Shown: positions 15,575-24,434, numbered from the stretch's first letter. The stretch is 64,000 bases of DNA from Bacteroidota bacterium (GCA_018267275.1 JAFDYV010000008.1:143951-207950), one strand, 5' to 3'. Numbers and translations: made by a program. Notes: a model not told the origin generated them from the letters alone.

Positions 15575-18160
15575 ATGGTGGAGTCGTTCAATCGTCTTAT
15601 CTTTCAGGCCATTTCATTTTTAGTTATGCGATTGATAGTTCTATTTCTATGCTGTTGGTTAAGTGCAGGTTTTGAAGGCTTTTCGCAGTTGCGAAAGCAG
15701 GCAAGTGCGTCTGAAATTAGGTTAAAGATGCGAAAGCTGAACTTTTTGGGTTCAGTTTTATACGTGGCCGCACATCCTGATGATGAAAACACGCGAGCGA
15801 TTGCCTATTTGGCCAACGATAGATTAGCTGCCACAGCATATTTATCGATGACGCGTGGCGATGGCGGGCAAAATTTGATTGGGCCTGAGATTCGCGACTT
15901 ACTGGGATTGATTCGTACACAAGAGTTGATGGCCGCCAGGCGCATTGATGGAGGCCAACAGTTTTTTACCCGCGCCAACGATTTTGGGTTTTCAAAAAAC
16001 GCGAGCGAGACCTTTGCGATTTGGAACAAACAAGAGATACTATCGGATGTCGTAAGGGCGATTCGTCAATTTCAGCCTGATGTTATTCTCACCCGATTCC
16101 CACCCGATGAACGTGCAGGGCATGGACACCACACGGCTTCCGCCATTCTAGCCCAAGAGGCATTTGATTTAACCAACGACCCCAACCAATTTGCTGAGCA
16201 CGCAAAGCAGTTTGGAACTTGGCAAGTAAAAAGGCTGTACACAAATACCGGCCGGTGGTGGAACCAGACAATCAATGAGAAGACACCGGGTATCTTGACG
16301 ATGAATGTTGGTACCTACAATACGCTGCTCGGTAAATCATACTCTGAAATAGCTGCCGAGAGTCGCACCCAGCACAAGAGTCAAGGTTTTGGCTCACCCG
16401 GCAGGAGAGGCGATGCACTTGAGTTCTTTGAATATGTAAAAGGGGAGCGCCATACCAATGATGTTTTTGATGGAGTGAATACAACCTGGTCGAGAGTAAA
16501 AGGTGCAGAGAAAATTCAATCGCTTGTCGAAAAAATGCTGAACGAGTACAAAGAAGAAAATCCCGCGGCTTCTATTCCATCGTTGCTCGCAATCCGCAAA
16601 GAAATTTCAAGCTTAGGTGCTTCGGTTTGGCGAGATAGAAAGTTGGCTGAAGTAAATCAGTTAATTCAAGATTGTGCCGGCCTTTTTGTGGAAGTGGTGG
16701 CCGATAACTTTTACGTTTCACCCGGCCAGCCTTTGGTTGCCACATTTGAAGTGATCAATCGCTCGTCAGCCGATGTAAACTTACAATCCATTCAATCTGC
16801 TTCGGTGAATTGGGATAGCACGCTAAACACTGCTCTTAAAAATAACATTCCGCTCAATTTCAAATCGAAGCGAAAATTGTTGGAAGGAGCAAGCTATTCA
16901 GGGCCCTATTGGTTGAAGGAAAAACATTCGCTGGGCTTGTTTTCATTTGCCGACAAGAATTTGATTGGAAAGCCGGAGAACGACCCTGCCTCAACATTCG
17001 ATTTTACATTTAAAGTAAACGGAGAAAATTTGTCGGTTAGTGTTCCGCTTGTGTACAAGTGGACAGACCCCGTAAAAGGAGAGTTGTCGCGTCCGTTTGA
17101 AATTGTTCCGCCCGTGTTGGTCAACCTAGATAAACCTGTGTATTTGTTCGCGAACGACCAGCCGCAAGTGTTGAATGTATTGGTGAAGTCAGCATCGGCC
17201 ACACCCTTGAATGGGAGCGTATCGCTGGAACTGCCCATGGGTTGGCGAGCCGAACCCTCGGTAATTCCGTTTGAACTGAAGAAACGAGGAGAAGAAAAAA
17301 TGCTTCATATTTCGGTTTATCCCGGCAAGGAAGAATTGAAAGCGACAGTAAAGGCCGTTGCGGAAATAAATGGTTCGAAGTATGATTATTCTTTACAGAC
17401 TATTCAGTACGACCACATACCCACGCAGACTTTATTGCTAAAGGCTGAAGAAGAGTTGCTCAAGCTTAACTTGAAAAAAGAGGGAGCTGTGATTGGCTAC
17501 ATCCGTGGTGCAGGCGATGATGTGCCCGCGAGTTTGCGCAACATGGGTTATGAAGTGTGGGAGATGAAGAACGAAGAGATTACTGCGAACAATCTGAAAA
17601 AAGTTGACGCGGTTGTGTTGGGAGTTCGCACGCTGAATACCAACGAACGGATTCGTTTTATTATGCCCGATTTGCTTCAATATGTGAAGGAAGGCGGAAC
17701 GTTAATTGTTCAATACAACACCAATAACGATTTGGAAATCGACAAAGATAAATTCTCGCCCTATCCACTTACACTTTCGCGCGATAGGGTTACTGAGGAG
17801 AATAGCGAAGTGAGAATTTTGAAACCCGAGCATCCGGTGCTTAATGTCCCTAACAAGATTACCGCCAAAGATTTTGAAGGGTGGGTGCAAGAGCGTGGCC
17901 TCTATTTCCCTAATGCGTGGGATGAAAAATATGAAGCGTTACTATCGATGAACGATACCAATGAGCCGGCACGAAACGGAAGTTTACTGGTGGCGCAGTA
18001 TGGCGAAGGTTATTATGTATACACAGGCCTTTCGTTTTTTCGCGAATTGCCTGAAGGTGTGCCGGGTGCTTACAAGCTATTTGCAAACTTGGTTTCGCTA
18101 AAGAAGCCAAAACCAGAAGTGATAAAAGGGAAGACGAAGGTGAGAACCAAAGCGAAGTAA
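15575..18160 (+). CDS. Secreted PIG-L/LmbE-family deacetylase with C-terminal amidotransferase-like region
   Basis: An 861-residue protein. AAHPDDEN at about 64-71 and AGHGHHTAS at about 181-189 are the zinc-binding motifs of PIG-L/LmbE N-acetyl-sugar deacetylases, with MTRGDGGQN between. The middle (about 375-620) looks like beta-sandwich domains; the last 230 residues (IGYIRGAGDDVPASL, VDAVVLGVRTLNTNERI, GGTLIVQYNTNN) resemble a ThuA/class-I-amidotransferase-like Rossmann domain. The ATG at 15575 is used, but the ATG at 15626 yields a cleaner signal peptide (MRLIVLFLCCWLSAG) and may be the true start. Likely periplasmic or surface; substrate unknown. It is divergent from scoA. Confidence 0.85.
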   Translation: MVESFNRLIFQAISFLVMRLIVLFLCCWLSAGFEGFSQLRKQASASEIRLKMRKLNFLGSVLYVAAHPDDENTRAIAYLANDRLAATAYLSMTRGDGGQNLIGPEIRDLLGLIRTQELMAARRIDGGQQFFTRANDFGFSKNASETFAIWNKQEILSDVVRAIRQFQPDVILTRFPPDERAGHGHHTASAILAQEAFDLTNDPNQFAEHAKQFGTWQVKRLYTNTGRWWNQTINEKTPGILTMNVGTYNTLLGKSYSEIAAESRTQHKSQGFGSPGRRGDALEFFEYVKGERHTNDVFDGVNTTWSRVKGAEKIQSLVEKMLNEYKEENPAASIPSLLAIRKEISSLGASVWRDRKLAEVNQLIQDCAGLFVEVVADNFYVSPGQPLVATFEVINRSSADVNLQSIQSASVNWDSTLNTALKNNIPLNFKSKRKLLEGASYSGPYWLKEKHSLGLFSFADKNLIGKPENDPASTFDFTFKVNGENLSVSVPLVYKWTDPVKGELSRPFEIVPPVLVNLDKPVYLFANDQPQVLNVLVKSASATPLNGSVSLELPMGWRAEPSVIPFELKKRGEEKMLHISVYPGKEELKATVKAVAEINGSKYDYSLQTIQYDHIPTQTLLLKAEEELLKLNLKKEGAVIGYIRGAGDDVPASLRNMGYEVWEMKNEEITANNLKKVDAVVLGVRTLNTNERIRFIMPDLLQYVKEGGTLIVQYNTNNDLEIDKDKFSPYPLTLSRDRVTEENSEVRILKPEHPVLNVPNKITAKDFEGWVQERGLYFPNAWDEKYEALLSMNDTNEPARNGSLLVAQYGEGYYVYTGLSFFRELPEGVPGAYKLFANLVSLKKPKPEVIKGKTKVRTKAK

Positions 18161-18215
18161 TGAATGGAACAACAGAATCTGAAAAAATCGTAACTTTAAT
18201 TTGAAATACATTGCT

Positions 18216-18443
18216 ATGGATATTAGTTCGGAAAAAGCTGAGGTTTTGCAGCGCGTTGAGCAGGTGAATGATTTGGCTTTGATACGTGCTATTAAGAATT
18301 TATTGGATTTTGGATTAACACGACAAGCGGAAAATGAAGCCATGGAACAATCTATCCAGCGTGGCTTAAATGACTCCAAACTTGGACAGGTTCGCCCTCA
18401 CAACGAAGTAATGACTGAGTTTAGAGAGAAGTATAAGTCGTGA
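18216..18443 (+). CDS. Antitoxin of a type II toxin-antitoxin pair
   Basis: A 75-residue helical protein (MDISSEKAEVLQRVEQVNDLAL start, LDFGLTRQAENEAME middle, MTEFREKYKS end) resembling short antitoxins/addiction-module components found directly before RelE/ParE toxins in Bacteroidota. The TTG at 18201 extends the frame by five residues; the ATG at 18216 is preferred. Its stop overlaps the toxin's GTG start by four bases (GTGA), giving translational coupling. DNA-binding cannot be read directly, but antitoxins of this kind usually repress their operon. Confidence 0.75.
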   Translation: MDISSEKAEVLQRVEQVNDLALIRAIKNLLDFGLTRQAENEAMEQSIQRGLNDSKLGQVRPHNEVMTEFREKYKS

Positions 18444-18739
18444 GCTATCAATTAAATTGGACAGAAGAATCCATCAAGACCTTCAATCAAAACACTGAGT
18501 ATCTGGCCAGTGATTGGGGTAAGCAAGCGGTGAATGATTTTTTGTACAGAGTGGACGAGGTGTTGGAGTTGGTCTCATTAAATCCTTCGTTATTCCCAGT
18601 GCACCATGCCGCCAGCAAAGTTCATCGATGCATAGTGAATAAGAGAATAATTTTGTATTTCAAAATAGTGGACGATAGACGAGTTGATTTATTGACTTTT
18701 TGGAATACGTATCGTGACCCAAATCAACTTTTGAAGTAA
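18440..18739 (+). CDS. RelE/ParE-family toxin
   Basis: A 99-residue protein with the RelE/ParE pattern: YQLNWTEESIKTFNQNTEYL at the start (first strand and long helix), LVSLNPSLFPVHHAASKVHRCIV in the middle, and IILYFKIVDDRRVDLLTFWNTYRDP at the end, the YxI...V..lxFwdxRxdP-type terminus of the ParE-like subgroup. Members inhibit gyrase or cleave mRNA on ribosomes. GTG start overlaps the antitoxin stop; its own TAA shares a base with the ATG of the next small gene, so the toxin is also coupled downstream. Confidence 0.85.
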   Translation: MSYQLNWTEESIKTFNQNTEYLASDWGKQAVNDFLYRVDEVLELVSLNPSLFPVHHAASKVHRCIVNKRIILYFKIVDDRRVDLLTFWNTYRDPNQLLK

Positions 18740-18852
18740 TGGAAGAAAAACCACCACTTTTCAGCTCTTGGAATACTTGGTACTATCTCGTACTCGGATT
18801 CATGCTATTGCAAGTTTTACTTTTTTCAATTCTCACCAGTAATTTCAATTAG
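18739..18852 (+). CDS. Small single-span membrane protein upstream of a sodium:solute symporter
   Basis: A 37-residue frame starting at an ATG that shares its A with the toxin's TAA stop. It has a short polar N terminus with PPLFSSWNTWYYLV and one hydrophobic helix (LVLGFMLLQVLLFSIL) followed by TSNFN. Small proteins with this layout (aromatic W/Y patch then one helix) are found directly before SSS-family symporters in related bacteria as I recall it, so it may be an accessory subunit. The evidence here is codon structure, the overlap and position 42 bases before the symporter start. Confidence 0.6.
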   Translation: MEEKPPLFSSWNTWYYLVLGFMLLQVLLFSILTSNFN

Positions 18853-18858
18853 GCTACA

Positions 18859-18893
18859 AAATCTGAAATCTCACATCTTAAATCTGAAATCTT
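18859..18893 (+). repeat. Heptameric repeat tract abutting the symporter start codon
   Basis: Five perfect-phase units AAATCTG, AAATCTC, ACATCTT, AAATCTG, AAATCTT, ending one base before the TTG start at 18895. This is the cleanest short tract in the window. Confidence 0.8.
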
Positions 18894-18894
18894 T

Positions 18895-20589
18895 TTGAAT
18901 TACCTCGATTGGTTCATATTGTTTGGTACCATACTCGCCATAGTTCTTTACGGAACTTGGAAAACGCGCGGTGCTCAGAACATCGATGGCTATCTGAAAG
19001 GAGACAATACCATGAAGTGGTGGATGATTGGGGTTTCCATCATGGCCACACAGGCAAGTGCCATCACCTTTCTTTCTACGCCCGGCCAGGCTATCGAAGA
19101 TGGCATGCGCTTCATTCAATTCTATTTTGGGTTGCCACTTGCAATGGTCATCATATCCGTAACGATGGTGCCCATTTACTATCGATTGAAAGTCTACACA
19201 GCCTACGAATATTTGGAAACGCGTTTTGATTTAAAAACACGAACGCTCGCGGCTATTTTGTTTTTGATTTTGCGCGGGTTATCCGCAGGCATCACTTTGT
19301 TTGCACCCGCTTTGGTTCTATCAACTATTTTGGGCTGGAACATTTTTATTACCACTTTTTTGATTGGAATTTTGGTGATTGTCTACACGGTATCAGGTGG
19401 GACAAAAGCGGTGAGTTTGACACAACGCCAACAGATGACCGTCATCATGGGCGGAATGTTGCTGGCAGGAGTGATCGCGTATCGGTTATTACCCGATCAT
19501 GTTTCGTTTGGGAATACGATTCAATTGGCGGGAGAGTTGGGCAAGCTGAACATTGTGACCACAAATTTTAGTTGGAACGACCGCTTCAATATCTGGTCTG
19601 GCTTGATTGCTTCCACTTTTTTGTTTTTGTCATATTTCGGCACCGACCAATCGCAAGTAGGGCGCTACCTGGGTGGGAAGTCGATCCGCGAAAGCCGAAT
19701 GGGTTTAATTTTTAATGGCTTGCTTAAGATCCCGATGCAGTTCATTATTCTTTTTATTGGTGTGTTAGTATTTGTGTTCTACTTGTTTGTGCGGCCACCC
19801 GTTTTTCACAATGCCACGCTCAAAAACCAGGCGATGCAAACCGCTCAAGCAGATTCAATTCGGTTGCTGGAACAGCAGTATGCGCACGTATATGCAAAGA
19901 AACGCGAAGCCGTAGATGGGTTGCTAAAGGGAATTCAAGTCGATGATGAAGCGTTAAAGACAAAGTCAAAAGCGAACTATCAGGCGCTGCAAGACAAAGA
20001 AATAGCCATTCGCAAAGAAGTGAAGGCAACCATTGCGGAGGCAGTGCCGCTAGCCAAAACACAAGACAGAGATTACATCTTTCTCAATTTTGTATTGAAC
20101 TACTTGCCCCACGGCTTGATAGGTTTATTGTTGGCGGTGATGTTTTCTGCTGCGATGTCCAGCATGGCTTCTGAATTGAATGCATTGGCATCAACCACCA
20201 CTGTTGATATTTACAAACGATCAGTAAAGTCTGATGGGAGCGAAAGCCATTATTTAAAAGCATCGCGTTTCTTTACCATTTTGTGGGCTGTGATTGCGAT
20301 GGTGTTTGCCGCCCTTGCCAACTTTGCCGAAAATTTAATTCAGTATGTGAATATTGTTGGTTCACTTTTTTATGGAACGATACTCGGCATTTTTCTGGTG
20401 GCCTTTTACCTGAAGAAAGTAGGGAGCAATGCGGTGTTCATTGCAGCATTGATAGGAGAAAGCGTAGTGCTTGCTTGCTACTTTTTGTTTTATGAGCAGA
20501 TTGCGTTTTTGTATTACAATATCATTGGATGTGTGGTGGTAGTATTTTTTGCTATCATTCTAGAAAAGCTTGCTAAGATAAAATTGTAA
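18895..20589 (+). CDS. Sodium:solute symporter (SSS family)
   Basis: A 564-residue membrane transporter, about 13 helices with the SSS fold: NYLDWFILFGTILAIVLYG as helix 1, GVSIMATQASAITFLSTPGQ in the substrate/sodium region, and GLLLAVMFSAAMSSMASELNALAST in the later core. Between helices near residues 310 and 390 lies an approximately 75-residue hydrophilic, lysine- and glutamate-rich, probably coiled insert (QAMQTAQADSIRLLEQQYAH and following), which is unusual for the family. No ATG is available: upstream frame runs into the heptameric tract and a stop, and a start at the first ATG would remove helix 1, so TTG at 18895 is taken. Substrate unknown. Confidence 0.88.
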   Translation: MNYLDWFILFGTILAIVLYGTWKTRGAQNIDGYLKGDNTMKWWMIGVSIMATQASAITFLSTPGQAIEDGMRFIQFYFGLPLAMVIISVTMVPIYYRLKVYTAYEYLETRFDLKTRTLAAILFLILRGLSAGITLFAPALVLSTILGWNIFITTFLIGILVIVYTVSGGTKAVSLTQRQQMTVIMGGMLLAGVIAYRLLPDHVSFGNTIQLAGELGKLNIVTTNFSWNDRFNIWSGLIASTFLFLSYFGTDQSQVGRYLGGKSIRESRMGLIFNGLLKIPMQFIILFIGVLVFVFYLFVRPPVFHNATLKNQAMQTAQADSIRLLEQQYAHVYAKKREAVDGLLKGIQVDDEALKTKSKANYQALQDKEIAIRKEVKATIAEAVPLAKTQDRDYIFLNFVLNYLPHGLIGLLLAVMFSAAMSSMASELNALASTTTVDIYKRSVKSDGSESHYLKASRFFTILWAVIAMVFAALANFAENLIQYVNIVGSLFYGTILGIFLVAFYLKKVGSNAVFIAALIGESVVLACYFLFYEQIAFLYYNIIGCVVVVFFAIILEKLAKIKL

Positions 20590-20591
20590 AC

Positions 20592-21302
20592 TTATTTGTT
20601 AGTTGCGTTGACAGATACCAGCTTCTCTGTCATCATGTCAAGTACAAAGACATCATCAAACTCAGAATTAATTTTGATATCTGGTTCAACCTGATAAAAA
20701 AGGCTCTTCATACCTAGCCCAGTTACTATTACAAGAAATATTTTATTTGCTTTTGAACGATATAGTGTTATTGTTTTTGATTTCCTTGAAACAATGTCCT
20801 GCAGAGATTCAGACGGCATCACTTCGGTCATTTTAAATCGCAACGGGGACCAAACACTTTGCATTTCAATCGGCAAAACAAATGCAGTTACAGATTTGAA
20901 TAAGTTGTCAGAGCATTCAATGATGATGCTTTTAGATTTCTCTAGTTCTTGAAAGTGATGTTGAATTAAATCCAGAAGAAAAACCGATGCCTGCTTGACT
21001 TCTTTAAAGTTGACTTTTGGATATGGATTAAATTCTACTGTTACGGCTAACTTTGTTTTGTATTTCTGCTCAAAAAGATTTTTGGATTCATTTATGACTT
21101 TATCTTGAAAGGAGTAAAGTTCTGCCGGATTTTTATCAGAACTAAATTCAGAAGAGTTCAAAAGCTCAGTAAACTCGATTCCAATCTTTCCAACCGTGGT
21201 TTCGATGATAAAATCTGGAGATTCGCATTTCTCTTTACTGCCATGAAAGCCTCTGATTTGGCAAAAAAGATTCATCGCATTCCATTCGTCTATTGTGCTC
21301 AT
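20592..21302 (-). CDS. Unrecognised protein, possible PD-(D/E)xK nuclease fold
   Basis: A 236-residue protein without signal peptide or membrane helix. The segment ESPDFIIETTVGKIGIEFTEL (about 28-48) looks like the core of a restriction-endonuclease-like fold: acidic D in PDF, then a hydrophobic strand with an E-x-T in place of E-x-K. The rest (mixed alpha/beta, KSIIIECSDNLFKS near 121-134, KIFLVIVTGLGMKS near 190) matches nothing I know by name. It is AT-rich and ends two bases from the stop of the convergent symporter. Function not assigned; a nuclease role is inference. Confidence 0.5.
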   Translation of the reverse strand: MSTIDEWNAMNLFCQIRGFHGSKEKCESPDFIIETTVGKIGIEFTELLNSSEFSSDKNPAELYSFQDKVINESKNLFEQKYKTKLAVTVEFNPYPKVNFKEVKQASVFLLDLIQHHFQELEKSKSIIIECSDNLFKSVTAFVLPIEMQSVWSPLRFKMTEVMPSESLQDIVSRKSKTITLYRSKANKIFLVIVTGLGMKSLFYQVEPDIKINSEFDDVFVLDMMTEKLVSVNATNK

Positions 21303-21340
21303 GAATAGTCTTTTTCAATATTGATTCTATGTTCGTAATA

Positions 21341-21370
21341 AAAAAGGCAGGGAAATAAACCCTGCCTTTT
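21341..21370 (-). terminator. Intrinsic terminator after the DUF2911 gene
   Basis: AAAAAGGCAGGG and CCCTGCCTTTT form a perfect 11-pair stem with a 7-base loop; the minus strand ends in a T-rich run. It separates the DUF2911 gene from the downstream unknown gene. Confidence 0.85.
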
Positions 21371-21391
21371 CGAGATGCAATGAATTGACGA

Positions 21392-22240
21392 TTACTTCAA
21401 TCCTTTCTGCAATTCCTCATTCATCATTTGGTAATCGCGGTTGTTAGCTTTTTTCGCTTCTTCCCAAGATGCTTTTGATGTAGCCATTGCGCCAGCTTTG
21501 TCGCCTAACTTAGCTTGGATGCGCGCCTTTTGGTACATAATCCAAAACGCAGAGGGGTTGGCTTCAACTGCCTTATTGATCCATTCGCTGGCTTGCTTCA
21601 AATCTTTTCCGTTTTCTAAATAGTATACTGCTGCTTGGAAGTAGTTGTTAGGGTTTACTTTGGTGCTCGCCTCTATTGACTTCATCACTTTAGCATCATA
21701 GTCAACACCAACTGTAAATTTCACTGAAGTATTTTCCCAAGCCATTTGAATTTTGGCTGATTTGCTATCGGCAGCAATGTCACCAATTTCAAACGTAAGC
21801 GTTTCTACGCGCTCGGTCAACTTCTCACTTTTTACTTTAAAGTTGGCTGCTTCTTGCGTTTTGTCGTATCCGCCAGTGTTGCCACCAAGCTTAATGTCTT
21901 TGTACAAAGATACAGTCCATTCGGTTGCGCCAGGCCATGAGAAAATCAAATACTCACCCTTGGGCACTGCGATGCCTTCAACCGTTACGTTGTCGCTAAA
22001 AGTAATTTTAGTTCCGTTATTGGCACCCGTTCTCCAAATGGTGCCAAATGGCACCACTACGTTAGCATCTGTGCCAAAAATCTTTCTGCCTTTTGCGCTG
22101 GGGCGGGAGTAATCAATTTTGATGTCGGTCAATCCCACATTAGTGGAAACTGAAGCTGCGGGGCTAGGTTGGGGTGTTTGCACTTGTGCCTGCGCGGCAA
22201 CGGCAACCACCAGCAAAGCAATCGCTAAAATGTTTTTCAT
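21392..22240 (-). CDS. DUF2911 domain protein, exported, with TPR-like C-terminal half
   Basis: A 282-residue exported protein. Signal peptide MKNILAIALLVVAVAAQAQ, then DUF2911 (about 30-165) with IDYSRPSAKGRKIFG, VVPFGTIWRTGAN, KGEYLIFSWPGATEW and TLTFEIGDI. The last 100 residues (NPNNYFQAAVYYLENGKDLKQA, SEWINKAVEANPSAFWIMY, ASWEEAKKANNRDYQMMNEE) are tandem helical repeats like TPRs. DUF2911 proteins are common in Bacteroidota, periplasmic, of unknown function. ATG at 22240 gives a standard signal peptide; the longer TTG start at 22270 falls inside the promoter box. Confidence 0.88.
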   Translation of the reverse strand: MKNILAIALLVVAVAAQAQVQTPQPSPAASVSTNVGLTDIKIDYSRPSAKGRKIFGTDANVVVPFGTIWRTGANNGTKITFSDNVTVEGIAVPKGEYLIFSWPGATEWTVSLYKDIKLGGNTGGYDKTQEAANFKVKSEKLTERVETLTFEIGDIAADSKSAKIQMAWENTSVKFTVGVDYDAKVMKSIEASTKVNPNNYFQAAVYYLENGKDLKQASEWINKAVEANPSAFWIMYQKARIQAKLGDKAGAMATSKASWEEAKKANNRDYQMMNEELQKGLK

Positions 22241-22267
22241 ATGAATTTGTCTGGTTAATTTGAGGCG

Positions 22268-22275
22268 CAAATTTA
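22268..22275 (-). promoter_or_regulatory. Bacteroidota -7 promoter box (TAAATTTG) of the DUF2911 gene
   Basis: Perfect TAnnTTTG on the minus strand; predicted leader about 23 bases. It lies in the 55-base gap shared with the divergent glycosylase gene. Confidence 0.55.
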
Positions 22276-22295
22276 GAAGAATTCGTTTATCAAAA

Positions 22296-22880
22296 GTGAA
22301 ACTGGCGCAATCGTTTTACCAACGGCAAAATGTGGTTCTGATAGCCAAGGAGTTAATTGGTAAAGTGTTGGTAACCAGCGTTAACGGATTGTTAACAAGC
22401 GGAGTGATTGTGGAAACTGAAGCGTATTCGTATAAAGAAAGAGGTTGCCATGCGTACCGCGGCATCACCGAACGGAACAAAGTTATGTTTGAACCAGGCG
22501 GGGTAGCCTATGTATATCTATGCTACGGCATTCACCAAATGATGAATGTTGTCACGAACAAAGAAGAAAAGGCTGAAGCCGTTTTGATTCGGGCTCTCGA
22601 ACCGCTTGAAGGCTTAGATGTGATGCTGCGTAGAATGGCAGTGAAGACTGAAAAGAGAATTACGAGTGGCCCGGGCAAGCTAACGAAAGCGTTGGGCATT
22701 GATCGAAATCAGAATGGACAATCGTTGGGCGGCAGTGAAATTTGGATTGAAAATCGCAATATCAAAGTAGCCAAAAGCAGAATAATGTCTTCGCCACGCA
22801 TTGGCATTGATTATGCAGGTGAAGATGCTAAACTCCCATGGCGGTTTACGCTAATTGGCAGCGAGTGGGTGAGTAAATAA
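22296..22880 (+). CDS. DNA-3-methyladenine glycosylase, AAG/MPG type
   Basis: A 194-residue base-excision repair enzyme that removes alkylated purines from DNA. Diagnostic elements are SFYQRQNVVLIAKELIGKVL at the start, VETEAYSYKERGCHAYRG (the Glu of VETEAY activates the water), VAYVYLCYGIHQMMNVVTN (Tyr that flips the base), VLIRALEPLEG and TSGPGKLTKALGI. Fits the short bacterial AAG family. The frame continues upstream to TTG 22260, but the GTG at 22296 gives the normal family start; no ATG is present. The next gene begins right after its stop. Confidence 0.92.
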   Translation: MKLAQSFYQRQNVVLIAKELIGKVLVTSVNGLLTSGVIVETEAYSYKERGCHAYRGITERNKVMFEPGGVAYVYLCYGIHQMMNVVTNKEEKAEAVLIRALEPLEGLDVMLRRMAVKTEKRITSGPGKLTKALGIDRNQNGQSLGGSEIWIENRNIKVAKSRIMSSPRIGIDYAGEDAKLPWRFTLIGSEWVSK

Positions 22881-24434
22881 ATGAGGAACGCAACTGTAAT
22901 GAAAAAACTTCTTTTTGTTTTCTTCTTATTGAAATTGAGCATTACTTGGTCGCAGGCGCCTTCTTTGCTCAATATTAATTCGCCATATGATGAACAAAAC
23001 CCCGTTATCAGTCTTGACGGTAAGGTTCTTTATTTCACCATTGCAGGGCATCCAAAAAACATTGGGGGTATAAAAGACCCTGGTGACATCTGGGTCTCAA
23101 TATATTTGAACGGACAGTGGCAAAATCCCATACATGGCGGATCAGTCATCAACAATGCCAATTACAATTCGGTGTTGGGATTTAGCGAAGTGGGTGATTT
23201 GTATTTGTGGGGGCACTACAGTAATAACAACCCAATCACCACACAAGGTATTGCGGTTTCCACCAAAAATGGCAACGACTGGACAGCGCCCGAGAATATC
23301 TCTATTCCGTATTTTTTGAATAAGTCCAGCTACGGAAATGGAAGTATCAACTCCGCAGCAAACACGTTAATTTTTGCAGCTGAAGGATATGGCACGGTGG
23401 GGGGGGAAGATATTTACGTATCGTTTAAAAACAACGGGCGGTGGTCAGAACCATTGAACTTGGGAAAGAATATCAATACGCCTTTTCAAGAAGTGACGCC
23501 CTGGCTAAGTGAAGATGGGCACTTGTTGTATTTTGCCAGCAACGGGTGGAAAGGTGCAGGCAGCTTTGATATTTTTGTTGCGAAGCGATTGGATGACAGT
23601 TGGGAGCGGTGGTCAACGCCCGAGTGGCTGGGCGACAAAGTAAACTCTGAATCGCGCGAATTGCACTTTCGTATGTTTCCGAAGTTCGGCTATTCTTTGT
23701 TTACCTCTACGCACGATAGCAATCGATATGGGGTAATAAAAGTGCTAAATGACACCATCTTTAAGCCCGAACCAAAAATTGATACGCTGCTGAAAATCAA
23801 GGAGCAAGACTATCAAGTAAAGGCGACCAACGCAATTGTTTTGTTCGGAAAGGTAACCAACGCTAAAAACAACGCGGCCATATCTGCAGTACTTAAGTTT
23901 CGTTCAGATTCTTCATTTGTAATAACGGCCAAATCAAACGGGCAATACAGTGTCATCATACCTTCCACGAAAGTTTACGCAATCGAAGTGGAGCACAAAG
24001 GTTATGTAAACGTGGTAGAGCGACTGGATTTGAAAACGATGCAACTCAACTCCTTGGAATTGAACTTCACACTGCAGCCAATAGAAGTTGGTACTGTTGT
24101 AAATTTAAAGAGCGTTCTGTTTAATATGGGAACCACCACCTTGTTAGAAGAGTCCTATGCAGAGCTTGATGCAGTGGTAGATTTTTTGAAATCTAACCCC
24201 AAAGTGGAAATCGAATTGGAAGGCCACACCGACAATAGGGGTGATGCGAAGAAGAACTTAGTCTTGTCTCAACAGCGTGTTGAAAAAATCAAATCATATT
24301 TGGTGAGCAAAGGCATTGCGGGTAGGCGAGTAAAAGGAAAAGGTTTTGGAGGTACTCGCCCTATTGCCACCAACGACACAGAAGAAGCCCGTAAAATGAA
24401 CAGGAGGGTGGAGTTTTTGATTACAAAGAATTGA
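22881..24434 (+). CDS. OmpA-family outer-membrane protein with PD40-type propeller repeats
   Basis: A 517-residue exported protein. Signal peptide near residues 7-25 (the ATG at 22899 is an alternative start), then PD40/WD40-like beta-propeller blades to about 285 (NPVISLDGKVLYFTI, TPWLSEDGHLLYFASNG), a carboxypeptidase-regulatory-like segment about 315-385, and a C-terminal OmpA peptidoglycan-binding domain (VELEGHTDNRGDAKKN, SQQRVEKIKSYL, GFGGTRPIATND, MNRRVEF). This architecture is common in Bacteroidota, tying an envelope sensor or T9SS-associated protein to peptidoglycan. ATG follows the glycosylase TAA with no gap. Confidence 0.9.
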   Translation: MRNATVMKKLLFVFFLLKLSITWSQAPSLLNINSPYDEQNPVISLDGKVLYFTIAGHPKNIGGIKDPGDIWVSIYLNGQWQNPIHGGSVINNANYNSVLGFSEVGDLYLWGHYSNNNPITTQGIAVSTKNGNDWTAPENISIPYFLNKSSYGNGSINSAANTLIFAAEGYGTVGGEDIYVSFKNNGRWSEPLNLGKNINTPFQEVTPWLSEDGHLLYFASNGWKGAGSFDIFVAKRLDDSWERWSTPEWLGDKVNSESRELHFRMFPKFGYSLFTSTHDSNRYGVIKVLNDTIFKPEPKIDTLLKIKEQDYQVKATNAIVLFGKVTNAKNNAAISAVLKFRSDSSFVITAKSNGQYSVIIPSTKVYAIEVEHKGYVNVVERLDLKTMQLNSLELNFTLQPIEVGTVVNLKSVLFNMGTTTLLEESYAELDAVVDFLKSNPKVEIELEGHTDNRGDAKKNLVLSQQRVEKIKSYLVSKGIAGRRVKGKGFGGTRPIATNDTEEARKMNRRVEFLITKN

